Shown here piece after piece: positions 17,456 to 26,174 of a DNA stretch of 64,000 nucleotides. The DNA lies in assembly GCF_001653795.1 (NCBI RefSeq), contig NZ_CP011514.1, positions 3,304,279-3,368,278 of the forward strand, written 5' to 3'. The stretch comes from Mitsuaria sp. 7 (lineage in GTDB: Bacteria > Pseudomonadota > Gammaproteobacteria > Burkholderiales > Burkholderiaceae_C). The notes beneath the pieces are model-generated. The model searched no databases. It worked only from the letters and a program-made list of their open reading frames with translations, and was not told the origin of the DNA. A program made the position numbers and the translations under genes. The first letter of the stretch is position 1; the number at the start of each line of letters is the position of its first letter.

Positions 17456-18102
17456 ACAAGGATCTTCAGCCCGTCAGCATCCTCGGCGCGGGACGCGTCG
17501 GCGCCAACCTGGCCCGGGCCTTCGCCGAGCGGGGTCACGTCGTGACCGTGGGGCATCGCACGCTCTCGACGGGCGCTCCCGCATGGCAGGGGCCGGCGGT
17601 CCGCCACGCCACGCTGGCCGAAGCGGCCGCGGCGTCGCCCGTCGTCTTCCACGCCACGCCGGGACACACCGCGCTGGAACTGCTCACCGGCCTTCGCCTC
17701 CCGTTGCGGGACAAGGTGCTGGTGGACGTGTCCAACGCCACCGTGCGTCAACCCAACGGGGCGCCGGGCGACCTGCTCTATCCGGACGGCAGCCTGGGAC
17801 AGCGGATCCAGGCCGCGTTGCCGGAGACACGCGTGGTGAAGGCCTTGAACACGATGTTCTTCACCGTCATGACCGCGCCGCGCAGCCTGGCCACGCCGGC
17901 GCAGGTTTTCCTCAGCGCAGAAGACGTTGATGCCAAGACGCAGGTTCGGACGCTGCTGGCCTCGCTGGGTTGGCCGGATGAGTGGATCCTCGACCTCGGC
18001 GGCATCGCCAGCGCACGCGCCACCGAAGCGATGATCCTCATGGCGCCCCATGTCGTGGCCGCCAAAGGGTTCAAGCCGTTTGCGCTGACGGTCGCGGCCT
18101 GA
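17452..18102 (+). CDS. NAD(P)-binding reductase, F420-dependent-NADP-reductase-like fold
   Basis: 216 residues from the ATG overlapping the previous stop. A Rossmann dinucleotide site opens the protein (VSILGAGRVGANLARAFAERGHVVTVGHR). The rest follows the NADP-oxidoreductase/F420 family: VVFHATPGHTALELL, DKVLVDVSNATVRQPNG, TRVVKALNTMFFTVM, LASLGWPDEWILDLGGIASARATEAM. In bacteria lacking F420 these proteins are NADP-dependent reductases of unknown substrate. Coupled with the IMPase-like gene, under the adjacent LysR regulator. Confidence 0.85.
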   Translation: MNKDLQPVSILGAGRVGANLARAFAERGHVVTVGHRTLSTGAPAWQGPAVRHATLAEAAAASPVVFHATPGHTALELLTGLRLPLRDKVLVDVSNATVRQPNGAPGDLLYPDGSLGQRIQAALPETRVVKALNTMFFTVMTAPRSLATPAQVFLSAEDVDAKTQVRTLLASLGWPDEWILDLGGIASARATEAMILMAPHVVAAKGFKPFALTVAA

Positions 18103-18140
18103 ACCGGGTCCCGGCGGGCGCTCGCGCGTCGGGGATCCCT

Positions 18141-19331
18141 TCATTCGACGCCATGGGTCCACCCCGGAACGTTGACGTAGTACCGCACCGCCTTGCCCAC
18201 GCCCTGCGCGCGAAGCTGCCCCGCCGCGGTCATGTCCGACAGGTCGCGGGTCGCCGTCGCCTTCGACACGCCGGTCATCTTCATGTACTTCTCGGCGTTG
18301 AGCCCGCCGAGGAACCCACCGTCGCCATCGTCAAGCAGGCGCTGCAGCACCTTGCGCTGACGCTCGGCGAGCGTGCTTGCGGCGTGCGTGTCCCAGAACC
18401 GGCGCTTCTCGATGGCGGATTCGATGATCCGGTCCGCGGCATCGCAGGCGGCGGTGTACTGACGCACGAACCACTGCACCCACGCGGTCACATCCGCGCC
18501 GCCGCGCGAAGCCCGGTTCAATTCGGCGTAGTACTCGCTGCGCGAGGTCAACAACTGCCTGGACAGGCTGTGGAGCCGCATCGGCGGGCGCAGATGCTGC
18601 GTGATCGCCATGTCGACGATGGCCCGACCGATCCGCCCATTGCCGTCATCGAAGGGATGGATGCTCTCGAACCAGAGATGCGCGATCGCGGCCCGGGCGA
18701 TGCCGTCGAGCCGGGGGCCGTCCAGCGAGGGCGGCACGCCCTTGCGCGGCGTGGTCGCGGCGAACCAGTCGAGGAATCGCGCCATCTCGGCCGGCACGTC
18801 GCGCGATGCGGGCGCCTGGTAGTGCACCACTTCCCGGCCGGGACGTCCGCTGACGATCACCATCGGGTCTTCGTGATCGCGATACCGCCCGACGGCGATC
18901 CGCTGGAAGCCCGAAGTGCCGTTCGGGAACAGCGCCGCCTGCCAGCGGCACAACCGGTCCTGATCCAAGGGTTGATCGAAGCCCTCGGTCGCATCGGCGA
19001 TCACGGCGACCAGGCCGTCGACGTGCCGGTCGACCGGCCCTGCCTGGCTGAGCCCCAGCCGCCTCAGCACGGAGGAGCGCACGGCATCGATCGACAGCTG
19101 CTCGCCTTCGATCGCGGCGGTCGCCACCACCTCGTCGGAGAACAGGTCCAGCACGATGGCGCTCTCCGCGCCCAGGCCGATGGCCATGGCCTTGCCTTCG
19201 ATGCTGCCGTGCATCAGATAGGCCTCGGCCAGGAAGGGTGCCAGGTCTTGCGCGACGTAGTGGAAGTCCGTCCAGTCGTCGCGCTGCCAGACCCAGGTCG
19301 ACGTCTTGGGTTTGGGGGTCATGAGCCGCAT
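18141..19331 (-). CDS. Fic family protein (DUF4172 + Fic + winged helix), probable AMPylase
   Basis: 396 residues from 19331; a second ATG at 19322 gives MTPKPK and is equally plausible, as neither has a clear Shine-Dalgarno. Order: DUF4172-like N-terminus (WVWQRDDWTDFHY), inhibitory motif T71-A-A-I-E75-G76 matching [S/T]xxxE[G/N], the full active-site loop H225-PFDDGNGRIGR, and a C-terminal winged helix (YMKMTGVSKATATRDLSDM). Fic enzymes transfer AMP to target hydroxyls; the N-terminal Glu inhibits by blocking ATP. The winged helix and the palindromes at its start suggest autoregulation. Confidence 0.92.
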   Translation of the reverse strand: MRLMTPKPKTSTWVWQRDDWTDFHYVAQDLAPFLAEAYLMHGSIEGKAMAIGLGAESAIVLDLFSDEVVATAAIEGEQLSIDAVRSSVLRRLGLSQAGPVDRHVDGLVAVIADATEGFDQPLDQDRLCRWQAALFPNGTSGFQRIAVGRYRDHEDPMVIVSGRPGREVVHYQAPASRDVPAEMARFLDWFAATTPRKGVPPSLDGPRLDGIARAAIAHLWFESIHPFDDGNGRIGRAIVDMAITQHLRPPMRLHSLSRQLLTSRSEYYAELNRASRGGADVTAWVQWFVRQYTAACDAADRIIESAIEKRRFWDTHAASTLAERQRKVLQRLLDDGDGGFLGGLNAEKYMKMTGVSKATATRDLSDMTAAGQLRAQGVGKAVRYYVNVPGWTHGVE

Positions 19332-19382
19332 TCTGTCACTTGCGGCTCATTCATTGAGCCGTATTTCGTCAAATGCGGCTCA
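19322..19382. repeat. Two tandem 28-bp palindromic repeats at the fic start
   Basis: Copy 1 (19322-19349) is TGAGCCGCA-N10-TGCGGCTCA. Copy 2 (19355-19382) is TGAGCCGTA-N10-TGCGGCTCA. They have the same arms (one change), the same 10-base spacer length and largely the same spacer, with a 33-base period, about three helical turns. Copy 1 overlaps the fic start codons and copy 2 lies just upstream, so a bound protein would block transcription or translation start. The Fic protein's own winged helix is the obvious candidate. Confidence 0.8.
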
Positions 19383-19392
19383 CGTCGCCGAT

Positions 19393-20655
19393 TCAGCCCA
19401 GGTAGGCTGCCGCGCCCTCGCCCGCGACCAGGCCGCTGGCCATGGACGCGGTCAGCAGATAGCCGCCCGTCGGCGCTTCCCAATCCAGCATCTCGCCGGC
19501 GACGAACACGCCGGGCCTGGTCTTCAGCATCAGCCGCTCGTCGAGCGACTCGATCGTCACGCCGCCGGCGGTGCTGATGGCTTCCGCGACCGGGCGTGCG
19601 GCGCGCAGGCGCAACGGCAGCGCCTTCAGCGTGCGGGCGAGCGTCGCAGAATCGGCGTACTCGTCCTTCGTGAGCACCTCGTGCAGCAGACCGGCCTTCA
19701 GGCCTTCGATGTTCAAGCGGCTCTTCAGGTGCGAGGACAAGGAGCGCGAGCCGCGCGGATGGGCGACCTGCTCCAGCACCCACGCCGCATCGCGACCGGG
19801 CAGCAGGTCCAGGTGGACGAGCGCTTCTCCGTCGCGCTCGATCTTCTCGCGCAGCAGCGCGGAAACGGCGTAGACCAGCGAGCCTTCGATGCCGGTCGCG
19901 GTCACGACGAACTCGCCTTGACGCGAGAAGCTGCGGCCATCGACACCTTCGGCGCTCAGCGCCACGGGCTTGAGCGGCTGACCCGCGAATTTCTCGGCGA
20001 AGAACGGCGACCAGCCCGGTGACGCGCCGTCGCGCGTCACGCCGAGATCGAAGCCGCAATTGGCGGCCCGCAGTGGCGACACGGTCGCGCCGACCTCGGC
20101 GAGCAGCGGCGCCCACGCGCCGTCCGAGCCGAGCTGCGGCCACGAGGCACCGCCCAGCGCGAGCACGACCGCCTCCGCGTTCACGGTCGTTTCGCCTTCA
20201 GATGAGTTGAATCGCAGCGCGCCCTCCGCGTCCCAGCCGAGCCAGCGATGCCGCATGTGGAAGCGCACGCCTTGCGCGCGCAGGCGCGACAGCCAGGCGC
20301 GCAGCATCGGCGCGGCCTTCAGGTCCCTGGGAAAGACGCGCCCGGACGTCCCGACGAAGGTCTCGACGCCGAGGCCCTGGGCCCAGGCGCGCAGCGCCTC
20401 GCCATCGAAGCGGTCCAGCCAGCCGCCGACCTGCGTCTGGCGCTCGAAGAAGCGCGAGTCGAAGTCGGGACGGGCCTCCGAGTGCGTCAGGTTCAAGCCC
20501 CCTTTGCCCGCCAGGAGGAACTTGCGCCCGACCGAGGCCATGGCGTCGTAGAGGTCGACGGAAAGCCCGGCATGGGCGAGGCGCTCGGCGGCCATGAGGC
20601 CGGCGGGGCCGCCGCCGATGACGACGGCGCGACGGGGGGATTCGGAGGTAGGCAT
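19393..20655 (-). CDS. HI0933-family FAD-dependent flavoprotein (BaiN/PP_4765 type)
   Basis: 420 residues from the ATG at 20655 (the open frame runs further up without coding character). An FAD-binding GxGxxG site opens the protein (AVVIGGGPAGLMAAERLAHAGLSVDLYD), followed by the family's VGRKFLLAGKGGLNLTHSE. The C-terminal flavin-binding end is TRPGVFVAGEMLDWEAPTGGYLLTASMASG. Family members are NAD(P)/flavin dehydrogenases with poorly known substrates. It lies just upstream of fic on the same strand with 61 bases between, but the fic palindromes suggest separate control. Confidence 0.9.
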   Translation of the reverse strand: MPTSESPRRAVVIGGGPAGLMAAERLAHAGLSVDLYDAMASVGRKFLLAGKGGLNLTHSEARPDFDSRFFERQTQVGGWLDRFDGEALRAWAQGLGVETFVGTSGRVFPRDLKAAPMLRAWLSRLRAQGVRFHMRHRWLGWDAEGALRFNSSEGETTVNAEAVVLALGGASWPQLGSDGAWAPLLAEVGATVSPLRAANCGFDLGVTRDGASPGWSPFFAEKFAGQPLKPVALSAEGVDGRSFSRQGEFVVTATGIEGSLVYAVSALLREKIERDGEALVHLDLLPGRDAAWVLEQVAHPRGSRSLSSHLKSRLNIEGLKAGLLHEVLTKDEYADSATLARTLKALPLRLRAARPVAEAISTAGGVTIESLDERLMLKTRPGVFVAGEMLDWEAPTGGYLLTASMASGLVAGEGAAAYLG

Positions 20656-20889
20656 GTGATGGAGGGTACTGCGCAGGGCCGCGCAGTGTGCCAGACCCTG
20701 GCGATCGCCCGGATCCGGGCGGCCCGGCGCCTGATGACGCCCGCCGTTCCGGGGCCGGCTCACCCGGAAGAGGTACCGCGATCCGCGGCGTTTACCGTTG
20801 ATTGCAGCTCTTGCCTCTCCCCGTTGGAACCGCTTTCACCCGCGGCAAAGAATGGAATCGATCCAGACACACACCAACGAGAGACGCGC

Positions 20890-23800
20890 ATGCACACCTC
20901 CATCAGCCCAGGCCTGCTCAGGCTCCAGGCCGCGCCGACCACGATCGCGCTCGCCGTCAGCGTGCTGCTGAGCGCCTGCGGCGGCGCCGACTCCCCCGAG
21001 TCGTCGACCGGCCCGTCGGCGAGCGACCGCGTGAACGCCGAGGCGCTCGCGCCCGATCCGTCGCCGGTGGTGGCCGCGGGCCGCTACGTGCTGATGAACG
21101 CGCTGTCCGGCAAATGCGTCGAAGCCGTGCCTGCTGCAGCGGACGGCGGACGCGTCCAGCAGACGACCTGCAGTGACAGCGTGAACCAGGCCTTCGACCT
21201 GACCCTGCAAGGCAACGGCTTCTACAAGCTGACCAACGCCGCCACCTCGAAGGTGCTGGAACTGACCGGCGCCTCGCGCGCCGACGGCGCGGCCATCCAG
21301 CAGGCGACCGGCAACGACACCGACGCGCAGCGCTTCCGCCTGTGGCGCGCCAACGGCAACCGGGTCCGGGTCGTCAACGCGTCCAGCGGCAAGTGCCTGA
21401 CCCTCCCCGGCCGATCGGTCGCCAACGGCGTGCAGATCCAGCAGGCGAGCTGCCTCACTGCCGAGGCCGTGCATCAGTTCTTCCTCTATCCGCGTGCGTC
21501 GGCGTCGCGCGGCCTACTGCCGGTGGGCCAGTACAGCGTGCGCGGCGTCCAGTCGGACCTGTGCCTGGACATCGAAGGCGCGAGCACGGCCGACGGCGCC
21601 AAGACGCAACTCGCGGCCTGCGGCAGTGCCGCCAGCCAGCGCTTCGAGGTCATGGCCGCGGCCGACGGCAGCTACGCGTTCCGCAACATCAACAGCGGCA
21701 AGGGGCTGGACGTCAGCGACATCTCCACCGTGAACGGCGCGTTGCTCCAGCAGTGGAGCTACGGTGCCGGCGCGAACCAGCGCTTCGCCGTCACCGCCAA
21801 GGGCGACGCGTTCAACATCGCCGCCAAGCATTCCGGCAAGTGCCTGGACGTGAAGGACTTCAGCGTCGCCGCCGGCGGCCGCATCCAGCAATGGGATTGC
21901 GGCAACGGCGACAACCAGCGCTGGCGCCTGCAGGCGACGGACGCGCAAGGCCCGGCGCCGACGCCGGCACCGCCTGCGCCCGCGCCGTCTCCCACGCCGC
22001 CACCGGCCCCGGCCCCTTCGCCGACACCGCCGCCGCCGCCGCCCCCGCCACCGCCGCCGCCTCCACCGCCCCCGGCGCCTCCACCGGGACCAGCGCCGGC
22101 GCCTGGCCCCGCACCGGCCCCCGGCCCGGCTCCCACGCTGACCCTGCCGATCGAAGTCCTCGGCGCCGGCGCGCCCGACGCGCCGACCGTCGTCGGCGCC
22201 GAGCTGTCGCTCGATGCCGCGTCGCTCTCCACCGCGACGCAGCTGGTGGTGCGCTGCCATCGCTGCGGCTTCTACAACTCCCCGGAGTTCGAGGCGCTCA
22301 GCAAGCCGCTGACGGCCATCGCCGGCAGCCTGCGCGTGATAGGCGCCGCCAACGCCAACAACACCAGCGCGGCGGCGTGGATCCCGATCAGCGACACCGG
22401 CGTGCAGCTCGACGACATCGAGCGCGCTCACGGCGGCGTCAACGGCGGGCTGCTGACCCTCCGCTTCCGCGTGCCGCTGGACAGCACCGCGCGGGCGCGC
22501 CTGGTCGCGAGCCCCGCCACCAACCGCATCGAGTTCCGCTTCAACGGCACCGACGGCAACTCCAACGGCTTCCGCATCCTCGACCTGCAGCTGCAGGACG
22601 CGAGCGGCCGCAACCTCGCGACCAACCCGCGCCGCTGGGCCGACATCGCCGCCGAGAAGCAGGCCGGCCGCGTCTGGACGGCCGATGCGGACAAGGGCAA
22701 GGTGCTGTGGAACGCCTCCGGCCTGCTGCTCAAATCCCCGGTGGTCAACACCCGGATGCGCGCCGCCTGCGCGTCCTGCCATGCGGCCACCGGCCGCGAC
22801 CTGCAGTACTTCAACTATTCGGACAACGCGATCGTCCAGCGCTCACGCTTCCATGGCCTGAGCGAGACGCAGGGCCGGCAGATCTCCGCCTACCTGCGCG
22901 CGGCGCTGACGCAGGTCCCGCACGTGCCGCAGGCCACGCCGTGGAATCCGCCCTACCAGCCCGGCCCCGGCATGGACGGCAAGCCCGTCGTCGAATGGGC
23001 GGCCGGCGCGGGCATCGACGCGGTGCTGCCGGACGCGAAGTCCTTCGTCAACGTCTTCGCCGGCAAGGCGGCCAACAGCACGGCCGCGGTGACGCAGGCC
23101 GAGCTCGACGCCGCGATGGACCCGAGCCCGGGCAAGGTGCTGAACACGCGCGAGATGCCCATCCCGCTGCAGCTCCCCGACTGGAACGCGTGGCTGCCGA
23201 TCACGCATCCGCTGGACATCTGGACGCCGGACGCGGGCCAGGGTCAGGGCTTGTTCGAGACCAAGGGCGACGACGGCTCCAACCCCATCAAGGTAGTCAA
23301 GCGCATCGCCGACTGGCTGGCGGCCAACAAGAATCCGAACGGGGTGTACGGCGACTGGAGCCACCTGACCGCGGACCAGCGCGAACGCGCGCAGTACTGG
23401 CTGACCGATCCGGGCATGCGCATCCTGGACTTCGTGGGCGGCGGTCGCGGCAGCCGCGTGTCGTCGAATCCGTCGCAGCCCTACGGCGCCGAGATCGGCG
23501 GCCGCAAGCTGCAGGCCCTGCTGTCGTCCTCGACGCAGTCCTCGGCGACCGCGCTCTATCCGAACGCGAAGGCCGGCTACAGCAAGGAGGCCTTCATCGA
23601 ACGCGCCATGTTCGGGATGATCCACTGGATGGGCGTCAAGCAGTGGGAGCTCGCGCACGAGTACGGGCTGGAAGGCCAGGCCTCGTGGTTCCGCGGCAGG
23701 AAGGACGCCAGCGGCAAGTGGGTGGGCGAAGGCGAGAAGCGCGGCTGGCCGTTCAGCTGGCCCAGCGTGTTCTACATGGCGCCGCACATGCTCTACGTCG

Positions 23801-24582
23801 ACGAGCAGACGCCGCAGGGCAAGCGCGAGTTCTACTTCTCGTGGGAGCCGCGACTGACCTCGTACTACCGCACCAACCAGTGGTACCAGTTGCAGATGAC
23901 GGTGAACCCGGGCTGGACCGGCGCGTCCGAAGGGCCGATGGACTGGCCGTACCACATGGGCTTCACGACGGCGGTGGTCGACGACCTGATGACGGCCAAG
24001 GCACCGTCGCAGGTGTCGGCGTCCCACCTGGCGCGCTACTTCCAGGTGCGGACCAAGCTGGCGCAACTGGCCAACACCAACCTCTCCTTCAACAAGCCGG
24101 ATCCCGCCGCGCCGACCGATCTCTTCCGCAACGAAGGGCATCGCAGCCGGGCCTCGCTCGCCATCCACAAGCTGGGCGTGGGCGAGGTCGTCGACCGCGG
24201 TCCGGAGAGCTGGGAGAAGTCGCGCTTCCGCCTGCTGGACGACGTGACGCCCGGGCTGCACCTGATGTTCATCAACAGCTCGATCTCGCTCTACAACGCG
24301 ATGTACGCGAACACGACCTACGAGCAGTGGCGCCGCTGCGATCCGAACGCGCTGTTCGGCAGCGAGCCGGAGATCAGGTCGGGCTTCCGCTTCTGCCTCG
24401 ACGCGAAGCGCACGCCGCTGCCCTTGAACAGCAAGGGCCAGCCGCACCTGGTGGGCGGCTGGGTCGACTGGACCAGCGAGCAGTACATCACCTGGAGCGT
24501 GATCTCCGCGCGCAACCATGGCGCGGAGGCACAGCGCTTGAAGACCTTCTCCGACTGGAGCGGGCGGATGTGGCGGGAGTGA
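20890..24582 (+). CDS. Large lipoprotein: ricin-type lectin repeats, proline linker, c-type heme domain
   Basis: 1230 residues from the ATG at 20890; an earlier open frame runs through the flavoprotein gene and is spurious. The lipoprotein signal ends at L-S-A-C30. Two ricin-B trefoils follow (about 63-205 and 213-355), with repeated GKCLxV / QxW elements (NQRFxV, NQRWRLQ). A Pro/Ala linker (about 358-425) leads to a ~800-residue domain with C456-H-R-C459 and one heme c motif C627-A-S-C630-H631. The last 500 residues are Trp/Tyr-rich and resemble no family I can name. Probably a surface carbohydrate-binding redox protein. Confidence 0.85.
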   Translation: MHTSISPGLLRLQAAPTTIALAVSVLLSACGGADSPESSTGPSASDRVNAEALAPDPSPVVAAGRYVLMNALSGKCVEAVPAAADGGRVQQTTCSDSVNQAFDLTLQGNGFYKLTNAATSKVLELTGASRADGAAIQQATGNDTDAQRFRLWRANGNRVRVVNASSGKCLTLPGRSVANGVQIQQASCLTAEAVHQFFLYPRASASRGLLPVGQYSVRGVQSDLCLDIEGASTADGAKTQLAACGSAASQRFEVMAAADGSYAFRNINSGKGLDVSDISTVNGALLQQWSYGAGANQRFAVTAKGDAFNIAAKHSGKCLDVKDFSVAAGGRIQQWDCGNGDNQRWRLQATDAQGPAPTPAPPAPAPSPTPPPAPAPSPTPPPPPPPPPPPPPPPPAPPPGPAPAPGPAPAPGPAPTLTLPIEVLGAGAPDAPTVVGAELSLDAASLSTATQLVVRCHRCGFYNSPEFEALSKPLTAIAGSLRVIGAANANNTSAAAWIPISDTGVQLDDIERAHGGVNGGLLTLRFRVPLDSTARARLVASPATNRIEFRFNGTDGNSNGFRILDLQLQDASGRNLATNPRRWADIAAEKQAGRVWTADADKGKVLWNASGLLLKSPVVNTRMRAACASCHAATGRDLQYFNYSDNAIVQRSRFHGLSETQGRQISAYLRAALTQVPHVPQATPWNPPYQPGPGMDGKPVVEWAAGAGIDAVLPDAKSFVNVFAGKAANSTAAVTQAELDAAMDPSPGKVLNTREMPIPLQLPDWNAWLPITHPLDIWTPDAGQGQGLFETKGDDGSNPIKVVKRIADWLAANKNPNGVYGDWSHLTADQRERAQYWLTDPGMRILDFVGGGRGSRVSSNPSQPYGAEIGGRKLQALLSSSTQSSATALYPNAKAGYSKEAFIERAMFGMIHWMGVKQWELAHEYGLEGQASWFRGRKDASGKWVGEGEKRGWPFSWPSVFYMAPHMLYVDEQTPQGKREFYFSWEPRLTSYYRTNQWYQLQMTVNPGWTGASEGPMDWPYHMGFTTAVVDDLMTAKAPSQVSASHLARYFQVRTKLAQLANTNLSFNKPDPAAPTDLFRNEGHRSRASLAIHKLGVGEVVDRGPESWEKSRFRLLDDVTPGLHLMFINSSISLYNAMYANTTYEQWRRCDPNALFGSEPEIRSGFRFCLDAKRTPLPLNSKGQPHLVGGWVDWTSEQYITWSVISARNHGAEAQRLKTFSDWSGRMWRE

Positions 24583-24660
24583 GGGAACGCTGAAGGGGGC
24601 CGTGGGCTCGACCAACCGCCTTGCCCGTTCAGTCCTTCACGCCTTCACTTGGACTGGCTC

Positions 24661-24847
24661 CATATCCGGCGGTAGGCGGCGATCGACTTCACCGAAGCCA
24701 ACTGGGACGAGGTGATGGCGGTGAACCTCGGCACCGTCTTTCGGCTGTCGCAGGCGGCGGCGAAGCGCTTCGTGACACGGGGCTCGGGCGGCCCGCTATG
24801 TCCATGGGCACACGCTGGCGGTGGATGGAGGCTGGCTCGCGCGTTAG
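24661..24847 (+). pseudogene. Remnant of a KduD-like short-chain dehydrogenase (internal deletion)
   Basis: Conceptual translation gives a middle SDR piece (AAIDFTEANWDEVMAVNLGTVFRLSQAAAKRFV...GSGG). After a frame change it jumps straight to the C-terminal end (YVHGHTLAVDGGWLAR, stop). The catalytic Ser/Tyr/Lys region and the N-terminus are missing. The ending is typical of 2-deoxy-D-gluconate 3-dehydrogenase (KduD). It marks the left edge of the low-GC island. Confidence 0.75.
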
Positions 24848-24997
24848 CGAGGGGAAGAGGGATAGGCCCTGTTCGTGGCGCGCGTGCTGCCGACTATGTG
24901 TGAAGCGTCAAGACGTTATGTTCTGGAGCTTCGAGTCTGATCATTGGTGCGACGTAACCGATTCCGGTATGCGGGCAATGCCAGTGGAATTGATGCG

Positions 24998-26062
24998 TCA
25001 CTGCACCTCGGCTTCCGACCCATTCGCACCATTCAGGTCGAGCGCCGCCGCTTGGCGCGCGAGGGCCTGTTCGAAGGCGCTCAATCTGCGCTGCAAATCT
25101 TCCGAGACATCATCCAGAGGACCTTCACTCCCAACACTTGGCACCACCACCACAGGTCCCTGAAGCTTCGGGGCGTCAATGGAGTCGCTTCGCCTTGGCC
25201 AGGCATTTACGAGAGCACTTACGATCATCGTTCGCCTACCCGGGGCGGTGAGGTGTTCACGCTCCACTGTCTCCATCATCTCTTGCATGTTTTCCCAGGT
25301 ACGAGACTCTTTGAAGTCGTTCTGGAATACCGTCGTTGCATCAATGGAACTAAGGCAGCTGAGCTCGTAGCCTTCTGGGAAGCTTACCTCCCTTCCGATA
25401 TGAACATGAGCGACTAGTCCATCCAGATAGAACCTGACGTAGTCAACATCCGGACCTCGGCTCCCGTCCAACCCGAGCGTCCACTTGCGCTCCAGGATGG
25501 GCGTACGGTTGTGCATCACTCCCTTGGTCGAGAGCTGAAAAAGTTGCACCGGATAGTCCATGAAGTTTCCAGCATCCCGACGCACGATGCGATCTGTTAG
25601 GTCCACGAGCACGTCTGAAGAAAGTACGACGTCGCTGAACTCGTCGCGGTCGCTGGCCCCTGCTCGCCAAAGTAGGCTCAAGAAGAAGAGTTGCAGTACA
25701 GCTGGATTCTGAATCTTGATGAATCGGAAAAGGCCGGCAGTGTCAAGCTCCTGGAGACCTTCATCCTTCAACGCGTTCGCGGCCCAACTGCTCCACACGA
25801 GCCTGTGTTCTCGGAGGATCTCAATGCCGGCGTCGTCAATCTCAGCAAGGATGTCTTCGCCTTTTCGGGTGACCAATCCGAGGTCGTACCAGCTGTTTGA
25901 TCTACGCTTCTTGCCGAGGCCGATGCCTGCCTCCAAAAACTTCGCACCGGAGCCACTGAGTCGGGTTAACGCGAGTGGGATCAAGTGCGACTTCACGTAA
26001 GGACCGACGTCTCCCGTCAGTCGGCAAGGTCCATATGGTTTTTGCGGCTTCACCCTAACCAT
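24998..26062 (-). CDS. Island protein of unknown function (354 residues)
   Basis: The N-terminus reads CRLTGDVGPYVKSHLIPLALTR, a C...SH.IP pattern seen at the start of some HNH-nuclease-associated proteins, but only one Cys is present and no HNH core is visible. The centre is Trp/Leu-rich (LVWSSWAANALKDEGL; LQLFFLSLLWRAGASDRDEF) and the C-terminus is a predicted coiled coil (DDVSEDLQRRLSAFEQALARQAAALDLN). No membrane helix. It is divergent from the PEP-CTERM gene. Its lower GC matches the island, and a defence role is possible by location only. Confidence 0.7.
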   Translation of the reverse strand: MVRVKPQKPYGPCRLTGDVGPYVKSHLIPLALTRLSGSGAKFLEAGIGLGKKRRSNSWYDLGLVTRKGEDILAEIDDAGIEILREHRLVWSSWAANALKDEGLQELDTAGLFRFIKIQNPAVLQLFFLSLLWRAGASDRDEFSDVVLSSDVLVDLTDRIVRRDAGNFMDYPVQLFQLSTKGVMHNRTPILERKWTLGLDGSRGPDVDYVRFYLDGLVAHVHIGREVSFPEGYELSCLSSIDATTVFQNDFKESRTWENMQEMMETVEREHLTAPGRRTMIVSALVNAWPRRSDSIDAPKLQGPVVVVPSVGSEGPLDDVSEDLQRRLSAFEQALARQAAALDLNGANGSEAEVQ

Positions 26063-26082
26063 TGTGAACCCCTCTGACCGAA

Positions 26083-26098
26083 TGGCATGTCATCGGCA
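26083..26098 (+). promoter_or_regulatory. Candidate sigma-54 promoter of the PEP-CTERM gene
   Basis: TGGCATGTCATCGGCA keeps the diagnostic GG-N10-GC spacing of the -24/-12 elements and lies 76 bases before the ATG. Many PEP-CTERM genes are transcribed by sigma-54 with the PrsK/PrsR system. The -12 element departs from TTGC, so this is a moderate match only. Confidence 0.35.
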
Positions 26099-26174
26099 CT
26101 TTGCCCCCCCGCTCGCGGGGACCGAGATTCGCCCTGAGCGGATAGAGTTCCTCCCAAAAATCAGGGAGGAAAAA

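Noticed and set aside
21342..24593. 1083-residue plus-strand open frame inside the lectin-heme lipoprotein gene
   Set aside because: It is the shifted frame of the real gene, Arg/Ala/Gly-rich with no domain pattern; the lectin repeats, linker and heme motif are all in the other frame.
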